64,000 nt of DNA from Pseudofrankia saprophytica (lineage in GTDB: Bacteria; Actinomycetota; Actinomycetes; Frankiales; Frankiaceae), in assembly GCF_000235425.2 (NCBI RefSeq), contig NZ_KI912266.1, positions 3,167,671 through 3,231,670 of the forward strand, written 5' to 3'. A program made the translations under genes and the position numbers. Below the pieces are notes generated by a model. The model saw nothing but the letters and a program-made list of their open reading frames with translations. It had not been told where the DNA came from and did no database searches. Below are positions 55,501 through 63,402 of this stretch, in pieces. Position 1 is the first letter of the stretch. Each line of letters starts with the position of its first letter.

Positions 55501-56206
55501 CGCCCGCGAACATCTCCAGGACGGTCACCGCCCAGGACCACACGTCCGTCGCGGCGGTCAGCCGGATGGTCCGGTCCACGGCGGCGGCGGCCTGTTCCGG
55601 CGAGCAGTAGGCGGGCGTCATCCCGCCGAAGCTGACGGCCACCGGGACGTCCGGCGGCCGTGCGGGCGCGCTCTCACCGGTCGCCGCCGCCCGCGCCTTG
55701 GCTACGCCGAAATCGGTGACCTTGGCCGTGCCGTCCGGTTCCAGCATCACGTTGGCGGGTTTGACGTCCATGTGGACGAGCCCGGCCGCGTGCGCGTGCG
55801 CGAGACCCCACGCCATCTGGACGGCCGTGTCGAGAATGCGGCCCAGCGCTGCCTGCCCGCCGCCCGCGTAGAGGTCCCGGCTGCTCACGGCCTGCGCCAG
55901 ACTTCCGCCGTCCACCCACTCGGCGAACACCCGGGGGACGTCGTCGATGGTGCGGACATACGCGCAGGCGACCGTATGCGGGTGCAGCCCGAGCTTGACC
56001 CAGGTGGCAGCCTCGGCCTCGAAACGGGCGCGGCCATCCGGTGTGCGAACCATCTTCGAGCGCGGCGTCTTCACGGCCATGTCGATCTGCCAGCCGCGAT
56101 GGCGCACTCGGTGCACGACGCCCATGCCGCCGCTGTGCACCACGTCGAGTACCTCGTACAGGCCGAGTACGACGTCGCCCGGTTTCCAGTCCTCAGCCGG
56201 CGCCAT
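52559..56206 (-). CDS. Ser/Thr protein kinase with C-terminal WD40-type repeats
   Basis: About 1215 residues. The kinase domain has a Gly-rich loop HSGGMGVVHRV, ATP lysine K46 (MAVKTP), catalytic loop HMDVKPAN (D147, with M in place of R of HRD) and DFG at 165-167; PAYCSPEQ is the P+1 region. A TPR-like helical stretch follows (about 340-430). From about residue 450 there are two beta-propeller-like sets of WD40 repeats (for example GDGRYVATGSARGVLRVWEA, GRYAASLGG, AGGERLVQVWDVASGRCLRTLEGH). There is no transmembrane segment, so it is cytosolic. It probably phosphorylates partners recruited by the propellers. Confidence 0.9.
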   Translation of the reverse strand: MAPAEDWKPGDVVLGLYEVLDVVHSGGMGVVHRVRHRGWQIDMAVKTPRSKMVRTPDGRARFEAEAATWVKLGLHPHTVACAYVRTIDDVPRVFAEWVDGGSLAQAVSSRDLYAGGGQAALGRILDTAVQMAWGLAHAHAAGLVHMDVKPANVMLEPDGTAKVTDFGVAKARAAATGESAPARPPDVPVAVSFGGMTPAYCSPEQAAAAVDRTIRLTAATDVWSWAVTVLEMFAGGRSGRHGPAAGAALDAFLRGSGVGDPRIPPMPADVAVLLRECFAADPAARPASLVDLAARLHGLYPELVGAAYERPAPRAARLLADGLSNQALSFLDLGGIDEAEALWLEALGTDPYHLPSVYNLGLHRWRSGRQTGEELVANVEAAMAADGGAQAGRGALLLGAAQLERHEDERAGELLRAASVTDPGSADVAAALAAWEHRPPRIHAGLEDHGADVSAVASSADGGLVLSGDRAGGLLLWAPGRGGRRARRTLTKDGEPVTAVAMDTAGTLGLAVRAGAAEIWDLRRGRRRDLPRFDGDAAVVAVAVSGDGRYVATGSARGVLRVWEASTPRVVNTMDDHMGAISSLALSHDGTMALSASFGGLMADGDGTVRAWDVARRTCTTTLVGPARGTLHGRPVRSFPMDIGAVSADARCAVVAWWKGPLTVFDARRRIVVSEAGHRWRSVTSLAVSSAGPTVLTAGDAAVPVQVWDATTGRCLRTLDQQLPAHARWVHTAAVSADGRVAVLGIGSRQVAVRSLPAADYQAPWCYARPRAARELTGVQDVFGDLMDQASDLTAQGRFSAAAEALRSAQGMPGFARHPELRAAWARVGAHGHRSELLGAWQLYSYNGHGEFTQPTTLALRADGLVSAIGWWTGEVDVWDFAVGERLHIFNRGEGGSARDIRFALGGALLVVLTSQGMIQRLSLVDGSRQLFTDEMGAISAFALMPTDDDDRILIGDKAGVLRLRRLTTGALLRELRAHGGAVHTVALSPDGRYAASLGGTHQNADESDNPFRDSEVKAWSLDADQPSWTLPSHSRFERLDFSADSRTLFLCTGLSVGAWDVASGELRYSLTNQGSYGTGDTLIAFSADHGLAATPDRDALRVWATDTGEVRQTLALAGKPRAFALSADGSFAVTAGGERLVQVWDVASGRCLRTLEGHSAPVTKATLSEDGTLLATTDLSSGLCAWGLAWDFTFPSRSPAAGITGGSAAQGEIP

Positions 56207-56298
56207 GGCGTCAGCCGACCAGCGCGTCGAGCGCCCGTTGCGTCCGCATGCGGCCCCCATGAGCTGGCCGAAAGTATGTCGCAAGGATCAGGCTAGTC

Positions 56299-56601
56299 GT
56301 GACGCGAAGACTCTGCCTATTCCGATCGCGTTCGCGACAGCTCAGACCCGGTGAGGCCGGTACCGGCGGCGAGCAAGGCCAGGCCGCCCGGCCGGAGCTC
56401 GACCCGACCGCCACCTTCGTTCCTCGCGGCTACATCGCCGCGCACCTTGGGTGCGGCCTCTACTTGATCGAACCCGACCCTGAAACCGACCCAATAGGAT
56501 CGGGCGACCTGTTCACCGCCGTCGACGACGCGTGGCCGAACCGGGACCTGCGGGCCGTGATCATCCGGCCTGGGGCGGGAGGCACCAGCCATGGATGTTG
56601 A
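56299..56601 (+). CDS. Unidentified small protein, low support
   Basis: A 100-residue frame whose second half (FVPRGYIAAHLGCGLYLIEPDPETD, DLFTAVDDAWPNRDLRAVIIRPG) has ordinary protein composition. It overlaps a following 34-codon frame (56591-56695) that has GGGAGG before its ATG. No family was recognised; both may be decayed sequence left of the transposase stub. The remainder of 56207-56792 holds nothing else I can support. Confidence 0.3.
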   Translation: MTRRLCLFRSRSRQLRPGEAGTGGEQGQAARPELDPTATFVPRGYIAAHLGCGLYLIEPDPETDPIGSGDLFTAVDDAWPNRDLRAVIIRPGAGGTSHGC

Positions 56602-56792
56602 CGAGGTCGTCGCGATGGTCACCTGCCGGTCTGCGGAAGCGTCGGCTGTGCCTCGGGCGACCCCGACTGCCTCGGGCCCGCCCGAGGAGGACTAACGGGA
56701 GCTACCGGGTCGGCATAGGGCAGGCTCAGCGCCGGCAGGGGAGAACCTGGATTGCTCCCGCGCACCCCCACGGCTCCGGCCTCGGCTGCCAA

Positions 56793-56939
56793 CGCTTGCC
56801 CGTCGAGCGGACCATCGGCTGGATACGCCGGTTCCGCCGGCTCCGCACCCGCTGGGAACGCCGCGCGGACATCCACCAGGCATTCCTGACCCTCGCCTGC
56901 TCGATCATCTGCCTACGAAAACTCAAAGGATCATTCTGA
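56793..56939 (+). pseudogene. C-terminal stub of an IS5-type transposase
   Basis: RLPVERTIGWIRRFRRLRTRWERRADIHQAFLTLACSIICLRKLK ends at 56939. It contains the VERT motif with the last catalytic Glu of DDE enzymes and the usual tail helix. The rest of that transposase is missing. Twelve bases later the intact IS5-family element begins. Confidence 0.72.
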
Positions 56940-56951
56940 AACCAGCTCTAA

Positions 56952-57924
56952 GAGCCTGTCCTGAATCTTGATGTTGTGGGCTGGCCGTGGCCCGTTCCCG
57001 ATCTTCGCGGTGTGGTGGCGTGAACGGCTGGGACGGGCTGGTCACGGTCGGGACATGGGACGATCTCGCCGCTATCCCTCGGATATGTCGGATGAGGAGT
57101 GGGCGTACGTGGCGCCGCTGTTGCCGCCGGTTCCGAAGGACGGCCGGCCCGAGAGCCATGACCGGCGCGACATCGTGGACGCGATCCTGTACGTGGCCCA
57201 CAACGGGATCGTGTGGCGGGCGCTGCCGGCGGACTTCCCACCCTGGAAGACGGTCTACGGCTTCTTCGACCGGTGGAAACGCAAGGGCGTCGTCATCCGG
57301 GTCCACGACGGGCTGCGCGACCAGTTGCGCCAGGCCGAGGGCCGCCGGCCGCGGCCGACCGCCGGGGTGATCGACTCCCAGTCCGTGAAGGGCGCCCAGA
57401 CCGTCACCCACCCCAGCCGTGGCTACGACGCGGGCAAGAAGGTCAACGGCCGCAAGCGGTTCATCGTCGTCGACACGTTGGGCCTGCTGCTGGGGGTACT
57501 CGTGCTGCCCGCCAGCCGCCAGGACCGCGACGGCGCTCGCCAACTCCTGCTCGACCACTACTTCACCACCCCGACGTGTCGGCACCTGTTCGCCGACGGC
57601 GGCTTCGCCGGCAAGTTCGTCACCTGGGCCACCGACATTCTCAAGACCACCGTCGAGGTCGTCCGCAAGAAAGACGGACAGAAAGGCTTCACCGCCCTCC
57701 CGAAACGATGGGTCGTCGAGCGCACCCTGGCCTGGCTCACCGCGCACCGCCGCCTCGCCCGCGACTACGAACGAGACCCGGCAAGCTCGGTCGCCTTCAT
57801 CCGCTGGGCCATGATCCGCACCATGGCCCGCCGCCTCGTCCGCGGCAAGCCCGTCGAACGCTGGACGGCCCGCGAGCAACCGAACACGGCGAGCTGATAG
57901 CCCTTCAAGATTCAGGACAGGCTC
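56952..57924 (+). mobile_element. Intact IS5-family insertion sequence, 973 bp
   Basis: Perfect 20-bp terminal inverted repeats begin GAGCCTGTCCTGAATC at 56952 and end as their complement at 57924. TAA occurs immediately outside both ends (56949-56951 and 57925-57927), a 3-bp target duplication of the kind made by IS427-group members. It holds one intact transposase gene, so it may be active. Confidence 0.88.
57055..57897 (+). CDS. IS5-family DDE transposase
   Basis: A 280-residue transposase: MGRSRRYPSDMSDEEWAYVAPLLPP, DIVDAILYVAHNGIVWRALPADFPPW (DUF4096-type N-terminal domain), GVIDSQSVKGA (first Asp), HLFADGGFAGKF (second Asp) and RWVVERTLAWL (Glu). All three catalytic residues are present and the frame is unbroken. 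A longer frame starts at 56968, close to the IS end, but the ATG at 57055 gives the usual family start. Confidence 0.93.
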   Translation: MGRSRRYPSDMSDEEWAYVAPLLPPVPKDGRPESHDRRDIVDAILYVAHNGIVWRALPADFPPWKTVYGFFDRWKRKGVVIRVHDGLRDQLRQAEGRRPRPTAGVIDSQSVKGAQTVTHPSRGYDAGKKVNGRKRFIVVDTLGLLLGVLVLPASRQDRDGARQLLLDHYFTTPTCRHLFADGGFAGKFVTWATDILKTTVEVVRKKDGQKGFTALPKRWVVERTLAWLTAHRRLARDYERDPASSVAFIRWAMIRTMARRLVRGKPVERWTAREQPNTAS

Positions 57925-58100
57925 TAAGGGAAGCAGCGGTGTTCCAGTGCCGGTAGGCGGTAGCGAAGGCGAGCACGCAGCCCCCGGCGTCCTGGCTCGG
58001 CTCGCCATGATGGCACCGACACTCGTCCGCCCGCCAGGCACATCCGAGCCAGCATCGCAGGACCCGCTCGGCGCCTCGCGGCGGACCGGGTGACGAAGGC

Positions 58101-58976
58101 CTACGGTTCCTCGTTCTCCTGATCCCTCAGGTAGTCGTATGTACGGCGCGGCGGGGCACTGTTGCCTTCGGGGCGCGGATAAAGCGTCGTGAGCAGGGTC
58201 GCGAGATGGTCGGCGAGGCTGCGGTGGCGGGGGTCATCCGGTGGGTAGGCGGCCATCGCCGTGGTCAGCATCTCGATGGCCTTGTTGTGCTCCGCCGGAT
58301 CGGAGGGACGCCCCAGGACGTGCATGGCGCGGGCGACCGCACGGTCATGGTCGGCCTGCGCGACAACACGTCGCCAGGCATCAAGCCACGCCGCTCGGTC
58401 GCCGCCGGGCACACGACAGACTGCGAGGATGGTCCGCAACGTGTGTTCGGACGGCCTGCCGTTCTTCAACGCGTCATGCGCTGTCTGAAAGGGGAGCGCC
58501 CGCGGCAGATTCAGCATGCGCGCCCGCCGCTCCATATCCCGGAACGACAGGCCCCTACTCTGCCGAAGCCCGTCGAGCGCCCTGGCAAAGTCCTCGGCTG
58601 TCCGCACGTCCTCCGGGCCCGGCAGCCTGGAGGCCTCGACGGCGCCTTCCCCGCCGCCAGCCTCGCGCCGGGTCCAGGCCTGGTGCTCGCGGGCGACGAT
58701 CGCATGTTCCTGCTGCCAGACTTCCCGCTCGTCCTCGGACACACCGCAGGCCGTCAGGTAGGCGCAGGTGACCGACCAGGTCGGCATCTTCCGTCCCGCT
58801 GCGGCGGCCGCCAACGTCGGCTTCGAGCAGAGCGCGACCTTCGCCATCAGGTCAAAGGTCATCTCCGGTGGCCGCAGGTCCCGCAGACGCTGCGCGAACG
58901 CGGCCACCGGACCGCCGGCGGGATCGATCGGTCGTTCGGGTCGGCCCGGACGACGCTTGGCCGGATCCCTCGACAC
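58101..58976 (-). CDS. Helix-turn-helix (XRE-like) regulatory protein
   Basis: A 291-residue protein with two HTH-like units. The first (about 27-78) has FAQRLRDLRPPEMTFDLMAKVALCSKPTLAAAAAGRKMPTW. The second (about 125-185) has FARALDGLRQSRGLSFRDMERRA, LPFQTAHDALKNGRPSEHTLRTILAVC. A linker WQQEHAIVAREHQAW precedes the second unit. The C terminus is short and lacks an enzyme domain. It is three bases downstream of the small membrane protein gene, forming a two-gene unit. Confidence 0.78.
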   Translation of the reverse strand: MSRDPAKRRPGRPERPIDPAGGPVAAFAQRLRDLRPPEMTFDLMAKVALCSKPTLAAAAAGRKMPTWSVTCAYLTACGVSEDEREVWQQEHAIVAREHQAWTRREAGGGEGAVEASRLPGPEDVRTAEDFARALDGLRQSRGLSFRDMERRARMLNLPRALPFQTAHDALKNGRPSEHTLRTILAVCRVPGGDRAAWLDAWRRVVAQADHDRAVARAMHVLGRPSDPAEHNKAIEMLTTAMAAYPPDDPRHRSLADHLATLLTTLYPRPEGNSAPPRRTYDYLRDQENEEP

Positions 58977-58979
58977 CGG

Positions 58980-59216
58980 TCAGCCCGGCTGCTTCTCGCC
59001 GCCCAGCATCTGGCGCCTGATCTCGGCCGCCGCCGCGGCGGCGGCCGAGATCAGGCCGAGCGTGGTGACCGGGTCGTAGCCATAGCGCCTCAGCACAACG
59101 ACGACCACGATGACGAGAACGAGAACGAACAGGTGCAGGAGCACCGCCCACCAGGACGTCTGCTCAGATGAACCCGCGCGCTTCGCGCGCCAGATGCGGC
59201 TGGTGCGTGCGCCCAC
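58980..59216 (-). CDS. Small membrane protein paired with an HTH protein
   Basis: A 78-residue protein: a basic N terminus, a strong transmembrane helix (WWAVLLHLFVLVLVIVVVVVL at about 22-42) and a second, Ala-rich helix (GLISAAAAAAAEIR, about 54-67). Its stop is three bases before the HTH gene's start. The pairing suggests a membrane-linked regulatory switch, which is inference. Confidence 0.62.
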   Translation of the reverse strand: MGARTSRIWRAKRAGSSEQTSWWAVLLHLFVLVLVIVVVVVLRRYGYDPVTTLGLISAAAAAAAEIRRQMLGGEKQPG

Positions 59217-59649
59217 GGCACAGCCCCTTTCCAGAAGACAACGTGCTGATTACAGGTCCGGACGGGTCTTGCGACGAGCAGCCAGCACGTCGATCCGCCG
59301 GTAGCCAGCCGGCGAAAACGTGTGGCGTTACGGCGATGATGCAGGCCTACCGGGCCGTATGACAGGGACAGCGACCACCGTGTTGTCTGTTTCGACTCCG
59401 CATCGCGTTGGGACGGTCAGCCCAACAATTCCACGGCGCGGGCGTTGTCGAAGGAACAGCCACCTAACAACTATGAAAGCGCAGGTCAGAAGGCTTTTCG
59501 TCCGGGTGTATCCGAACGTCTGGCCGAACAGGCCTCCGATCCCGTCTACTAGGACCCGCAGCCGTACGCCGCCTAGGCGGCTGGCTGCACCGAGGCGGCG
59601 TCTGAATTGGTCCGGACGGCAACTCGGCGGAGCGGGCCCTCCACTAGCC
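59217..59649. other. Stretch without a supported gene
   Basis: About 430 bp between the small membrane protein start and the Tn3-type fragment. Open frames are shadows, and I see no repeats or operators of the types found elsewhere. Confidence 0.45.
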
Positions 59650-60085
59650 ATGGAGGGCCCCTCCCACCTCCCCGACGCCGAGTCGATGCTGGCGCTGCTG
59701 CACCACCGGCTTCAGGAGATCACCGACACGCTCGTGGAGCTGCTGATCTCGATGGTGCACCGGATCGGCGCGCGCGCGGACAAGAAGGTCATCGAGGAGC
59801 TGGTCAACGCGTTCAAGCGGGTGACCGGCAAGGAGAACATCCTGTTCGCGATCGCCGAGGCCTCGCTTAGCAGCCCGGATGAGCCGGTCTGCGAGGTGGT
59901 GTTTCCGGCGGTGGCCGGCGGGGAGCAGACGCTGCGGGACCTGGTGCACGAGTTCAAGACCAAGGGGCCGGTGTACCGGCGCACCGTGCAGACCACGCTG
60001 AAGGCCTCGTGCTCGAACCACTACCGGCGCGGGCTGATCGCGCTGCTCGACGTGCTGGAGTTCCGGTCGAACAACGCCGCCCCGG
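59650..60085 (+). pseudogene. Internal fragment of a Tn3-family transposase
   Basis: About 140 residues, LHHRLQEITDTLVELLISMVHRIGARADKKVIEELVNAFKRVTGKENILF, EVVFPAVAGGEQTLRDLVHEFKTKGPVYRRTVQTTLK and NHYRRGLIALLDVLEFRSNN, match the middle of Tn3-type transposases. Neither the N-terminal DNA-binding part nor the catalytic DDE part is present. It directly precedes the catabolic set on the right. Confidence 0.72.
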
Positions 60086-60208
60086 GCAGGAACCTGAACC
60101 CAGCGAACTTCGAGACCGGAGCCGGTGGACGACGAAGGCAGCGAGCCATCATCCGATCAGCCTGGGCGTCGACCGCGACCCCGCCTCCGACGAGTGCAAC
60201 AAATCCTG

Positions 60209-60973
60209 CTATCGCATGGTTGTGCCTCCGTCGACGCTGAGTACCTGGCCGGTGACCCATTCGGCGTCGTCGGAGAGCAGGTAGGCGACGGCCGCCGCGA
60301 TGTCCTTTGGCTGGCCGAGCCGTGGCGCCGCGCAGAGGTCCAGGACCTGCCGCGAGATGGCGTTCGCTCGGGCGAGCACGCCCTCGGTCAGGACGTAGCC
60401 CGGCGACACCACGTTGGCGCGGATGCCCTCCTTACCCCATCGGTGAGCGACATGGCGGGACAATGCCAGCAGCCCGCTTTTGGCTGTGGCGTAGGAGACG
60501 CGGCCCGACCCGCCGGTGAACGCCGCCGCCGACGCGGTATAGACGATGGCGCCACCGCTCCTGGCGCGCAGCTCGGCGAGGACGCGCCGAGTGACCAGAA
60601 CGTGGCCCCGCAGGTTGACGGCGATGGTCCGGTCGAAGACCTCCAGGGGGACGGCTTCGGCGTCCGTGTCACGGCCGAGCGTGCCGGAGGAGAGATCCGC
60701 CGCATTGACATGCACGGCGTCGAGACCTCCAAAGATCTCGACGCTCCGGGTCACGAGTTCGTCGACGGAGGCCTCGTCGGCGATGTCGAACGGGATCGGG
60801 GCGGCCTTGCCACCGTCCTGGCGGATGGCGGCCGCCACGCGCTCGGCGTTGCCGGCGTCGATGTCGCCGACGACGACGAAGGCGCCCTCCTCGGCGAGGC
60901 GTATGGCGGTCGCGGCGCCGATACCCGACCCGCCGCCGGCGACGAGCGCGACCTTGCCGGCGAGGCCTCTCAT
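60209..60973 (-). CDS. SDR-family NAD(P)-dependent oxidoreductase
   Basis: A 254-residue SDR: AGGGSGIG near 12-19, GDIDAGNAERV, FDIAD, a variant NAAD in place of NNAG, IVYTASAAA, and Y-x3-K in VSYATAKSG. It ends with TGQVLSVDGGTTMR. Its ATG overlaps the stop of the upstream nitroreductase gene (ATGA), so the two are co-translated. It converges with the Tn3-type fragment. Confidence 0.9.
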   Translation of the reverse strand: MRGLAGKVALVAGGGSGIGAATAIRLAEEGAFVVVGDIDAGNAERVAAAIRQDGGKAAPIPFDIADEASVDELVTRSVEIFGGLDAVHVNAADLSSGTLGRDTDAEAVPLEVFDRTIAVNLRGHVLVTRRVLAELRARSGGAIVYTASAAAFTGGSGRVSYATAKSGLLALSRHVAHRWGKEGIRANVVSPGYVLTEGVLARANAISRQVLDLCAAPRLGQPKDIAAAVAYLLSDDAEWVTGQVLSVDGGTTMR

Positions 60974-61416
60974 GGCCGGTTCCCAGCTGGCGCGAGTACG
61001 ACGACGGGGATGGCTCGGTCGGTGCGCGTCTGGTATGCGTCGTAGTTCGGCCAGAGGTCGGCCATGAACTTCCAGAGACGTGGCTTCTCGCTGTCGGATG
61101 CCGTTCGGGCGATGACCGGGATGTGCTCGGCCCTGACCTGGATCTCGGCCGCTGGACGTGCCCGGAGGTTCAGGTACCACGACGGATGCTTCGGAGCCCC
61201 ACCGGTCGAGGCCACGACAAGGTAGTCGTCGCCGTCACGACCGAAGATCAGCGCCGAGGTCCGAGGCTCGCCCGTGCGGCGCCCTGTCGCGGTCAGCAGC
61301 AGGATCGGGACGCCGTTCCACAGGTACCCGACCTCGCCTCCGGTCTCCCGGTAGGCGCGGACATGGTTGTCCTTGAGCAGGGTCAGATCGTGCTGAGTGT
61401 AGGTCGGTTCGGTCAT
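60970..61416 (-). CDS. F420(H2)-dependent nitroreductase (DDN/FDOR family)
   Basis: A 148-residue protein: ILLLTATGRRTGEPRTSALIFGRDGDDYLVVASTGGAPKHPSWYLNLRA is the deazaflavin-dependent nitroreductase core with the F420 phosphate-binding and Trp/Tyr pattern. AAGGAGAG sits six bases before the ATG, inside a perfect 28-bp palindrome that could hide it. F420 enzymes are typical of actinobacteria. It may reduce an enone or quinone-like intermediate handled with the SDR. Confidence 0.9.
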   Translation of the reverse strand: MTEPTYTQHDLTLLKDNHVRAYRETGGEVGYLWNGVPILLLTATGRRTGEPRTSALIFGRDGDDYLVVASTGGAPKHPSWYLNLRARPAAEIQVRAEHIPVIARTASDSEKPRLWKFMADLWPNYDAYQTRTDRAIPVVVLAPAGNRP

Positions 61417-61422
61417 CGGGAC

Positions 61423-61450
61423 TCTCCTTCGGCCGGCCGGCCGAAGGAGA
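61423..61450 (-). promoter_or_regulatory. Perfect palindrome containing the nitroreductase ribosome binding site
   Basis: 28 bp, each arm TCTCCTTCGGCCGG and its complement. In the minus-strand transcript the 3-prime arm contains AAGGAGA, the binding site of the F420 nitroreductase, and the 5-prime arm its exact complement. The hairpin would block ribosome entry unless opened; alternatively the palindrome is a protein site in DNA. Confidence 0.75.
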
Positions 61451-61652
61451 CCGGAGGCGATCGCCTCCGCTCGTATCTGGCGATCCGGGCAGGGCGGCGG
61501 CAGCACCGAGCCGACGGGCCGCTCAGCCGGGTTGGTCGACGGCCGGTGCAAGTTGGATCCATAATTCACTTTGCCGGCCGGATGCGCTAGAACCGGCTCA
61601 TGCCGCGCGGTACGCGCTCGTGCCGCCGCCGGCATCGCTCCTGGGAGGACGC

Positions 61653-62462
61653 ATGCAGCTCGATCATGTCCAGTTCGAGGTCGACGACCATGTCGGGATC
61701 ATCACGCTGAACCGGCCAGAGGCCGCCAACGCCCAGAGCCAGAAGGTCCTGATGGAGCTGGACCAGGCGTGGCAGGCGGCGGACGAGTCGTCCGAGGTGA
61801 AGGTCATCGTGCTGCGGTCGAGCGGTAAGCACTTCTCGGCCGGTCACGACATGAGCGGCAAGCAGACGTCCACGATCGACCGCGAGATCCCGCTGCCCGA
61901 CGCGCTGTACGACTGGGAGACCCGCCACTACTTCCACTACGCCAAGCGCTGGCGGGAGGTCCCCAAGCCGTCGATCGCCGCGGTACAGGGCAAGTGCATC
62001 GCCGCCGGGCTGATGCTGTGCTGGCCGTGCGACCTGATCGTCGCCGCGGACAACGCCGAGTTCTCCGACCCGGTGCTCTACATGGGCATCTGCGGCGTCG
62101 AGTACCACGCTCATGCCTGGGAGTTCGGCGCCCGCAAGGCCAAGGAACTGCTGTTCACGGGTGGGTCAATCACCGCTGAGGAGGCGCGCCAGATTGGCAT
62201 GGTCAACAAGGTGGTGCCCACCGACGACCTCCTTCCCGCCACCCTTGAGCTCGCCCGCCGTATCGCCGCGCAGGACAGCTTCGCGCTACGGATGGCCAAG
62301 CGGGCGATCAATCGCACCCTCGACATCCAGGGCTTCGCGAGCGCGCTTGAGGCCTGCTTCGACATGCACCACTTCGGCCACACACGAGCCAACGTCGTCA
62401 CCGGCGGTACTCCCTCATTGGCAGCCCTCACCGCGATGAAGGAGCGAAGCACCGCCCGGTGA
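61653..62462 (+). CDS. Enoyl-CoA hydratase/isomerase family protein
   Basis: A 269-residue crotonase. VGIITLNRPEAANAQS, GKHFSAGHDMSG (first oxyanion-hole segment), PSIAAVQGKCIAAGLMLCWPCDLIVA (second) and FSDPVLYMGICGVEY are standard. The usual Glu at the first catalytic position appears to be replaced around YMGICG, so a hydrolase or isomerase role is possible. The start at 61653 follows GGGAGGAC. Confidence 0.9.
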   Translation: MQLDHVQFEVDDHVGIITLNRPEAANAQSQKVLMELDQAWQAADESSEVKVIVLRSSGKHFSAGHDMSGKQTSTIDREIPLPDALYDWETRHYFHYAKRWREVPKPSIAAVQGKCIAAGLMLCWPCDLIVAADNAEFSDPVLYMGICGVEYHAHAWEFGARKAKELLFTGGSITAEEARQIGMVNKVVPTDDLLPATLELARRIAAQDSFALRMAKRAINRTLDIQGFASALEACFDMHHFGHTRANVVTGGTPSLAALTAMKERSTAR

Positions 62463-62640
62463 GACCAGCGCTGGCGGCGTAGGAGCAGGGATGGTGGCGC
62501 CGGCCGCAGCCGGTTCGGCCGTTGTCCTGACATCGTCGGCGTGCCCGTACCGGTGGTCATTCGGCCGGTCGCCGCATCCCTGCACCGGCCGCCCTGCCGG
62601 GACTCGACTGGCCACTGTCCTGAGGAGAGGTGATCAGAAG

Positions 62641-63402
62641 ATGGCCGTCGAACTTGCGCTGACTCCGGACAGCCGGTGGGACATCGACACGGACGGGCTG
62701 GTGCGGGCGGCCCGCGACGCGGGATTCTCGGCGCTTGGTATCCCCGCCGGCCGGGTGAACACCGAGGCCGCCGCGTCCTTCGCGTCCGCGGGGTTGCACT
62801 GCCATGAACTGCTGGCACTCGTCATCGCCGAGGACGAGACGGCGACGGTGTTCTCGGCGCAGCGGCTGGCCGAGGCGGCCGCCGTCATCGGCGCGCGCTG
62901 GGTCAACGCCGTTTTCCGGGTCGGCCTCACAGACGAGACCGCCAAGGTCATCGAACGATGCGCCGCGATCCTCGCCGAGGCGGGGGCAGGCATGGCCGTC
63001 GAGTTCAGCCCGCTCGGTCCGGTGACGTCGATCAGGACCGGCCTGGAGGTCGTGGCGGCCGCGGGAACCGACCGGGCGGGCCTGCTGATCGACACCTGGC
63101 ACTTCTTCCTCGGCGACAGCACCTGGGAGGACCTGGCCCACGTCCCGTTGGAGCAGATCGCTTACATCCAGTTCGATGACGCGCCAGTGCCGGAGTCGGA
63201 CAACCTGATGCGCGAGACGATGCACCGCCGGGTGATGCCAGGCGATGGGGTCTTCGAACTCGACCGGTTCGCGTCCACGCTGCTGGACCGAGGCTTCGAC
63301 GGCGTGGTGAGCGTCGAGGTGCTCAACCGGGAGCTGCGCGCCCTGCCGGTACCCGAGTTCGCTCGCCGGGCCTACGCGTCGTCTGCTCGGTACTGGTCCT
63401 GA
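62641..63402 (+). CDS. Sugar-phosphate isomerase/epimerase-like TIM barrel protein
   Basis: A 253-residue xylose-isomerase-like barrel. DAGFSALGIPAG, VIGARWVNAVF, VEFSPLG with a metal-binding Glu, LLIDTWHFFLGD with DTWH, YIQFDDAP, and PGDGVFELDRF with GVVSVEVL place the usual metal ligands. GAGGAGAGGTG precedes the ATG. Its TGA overlaps the start of the LarA-like gene, and the enzyme may epimerise a hydroxy acid or polyol intermediate. Confidence 0.87.
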   Translation: MAVELALTPDSRWDIDTDGLVRAARDAGFSALGIPAGRVNTEAAASFASAGLHCHELLALVIAEDETATVFSAQRLAEAAAVIGARWVNAVFRVGLTDETAKVIERCAAILAEAGAGMAVEFSPLGPVTSIRTGLEVVAAAGTDRAGLLIDTWHFFLGDSTWEDLAHVPLEQIAYIQFDDAPVPESDNLMRETMHRRVMPGDGVFELDRFASTLLDRGFDGVVSVEVLNRELRALPVPEFARRAYASSARYWS

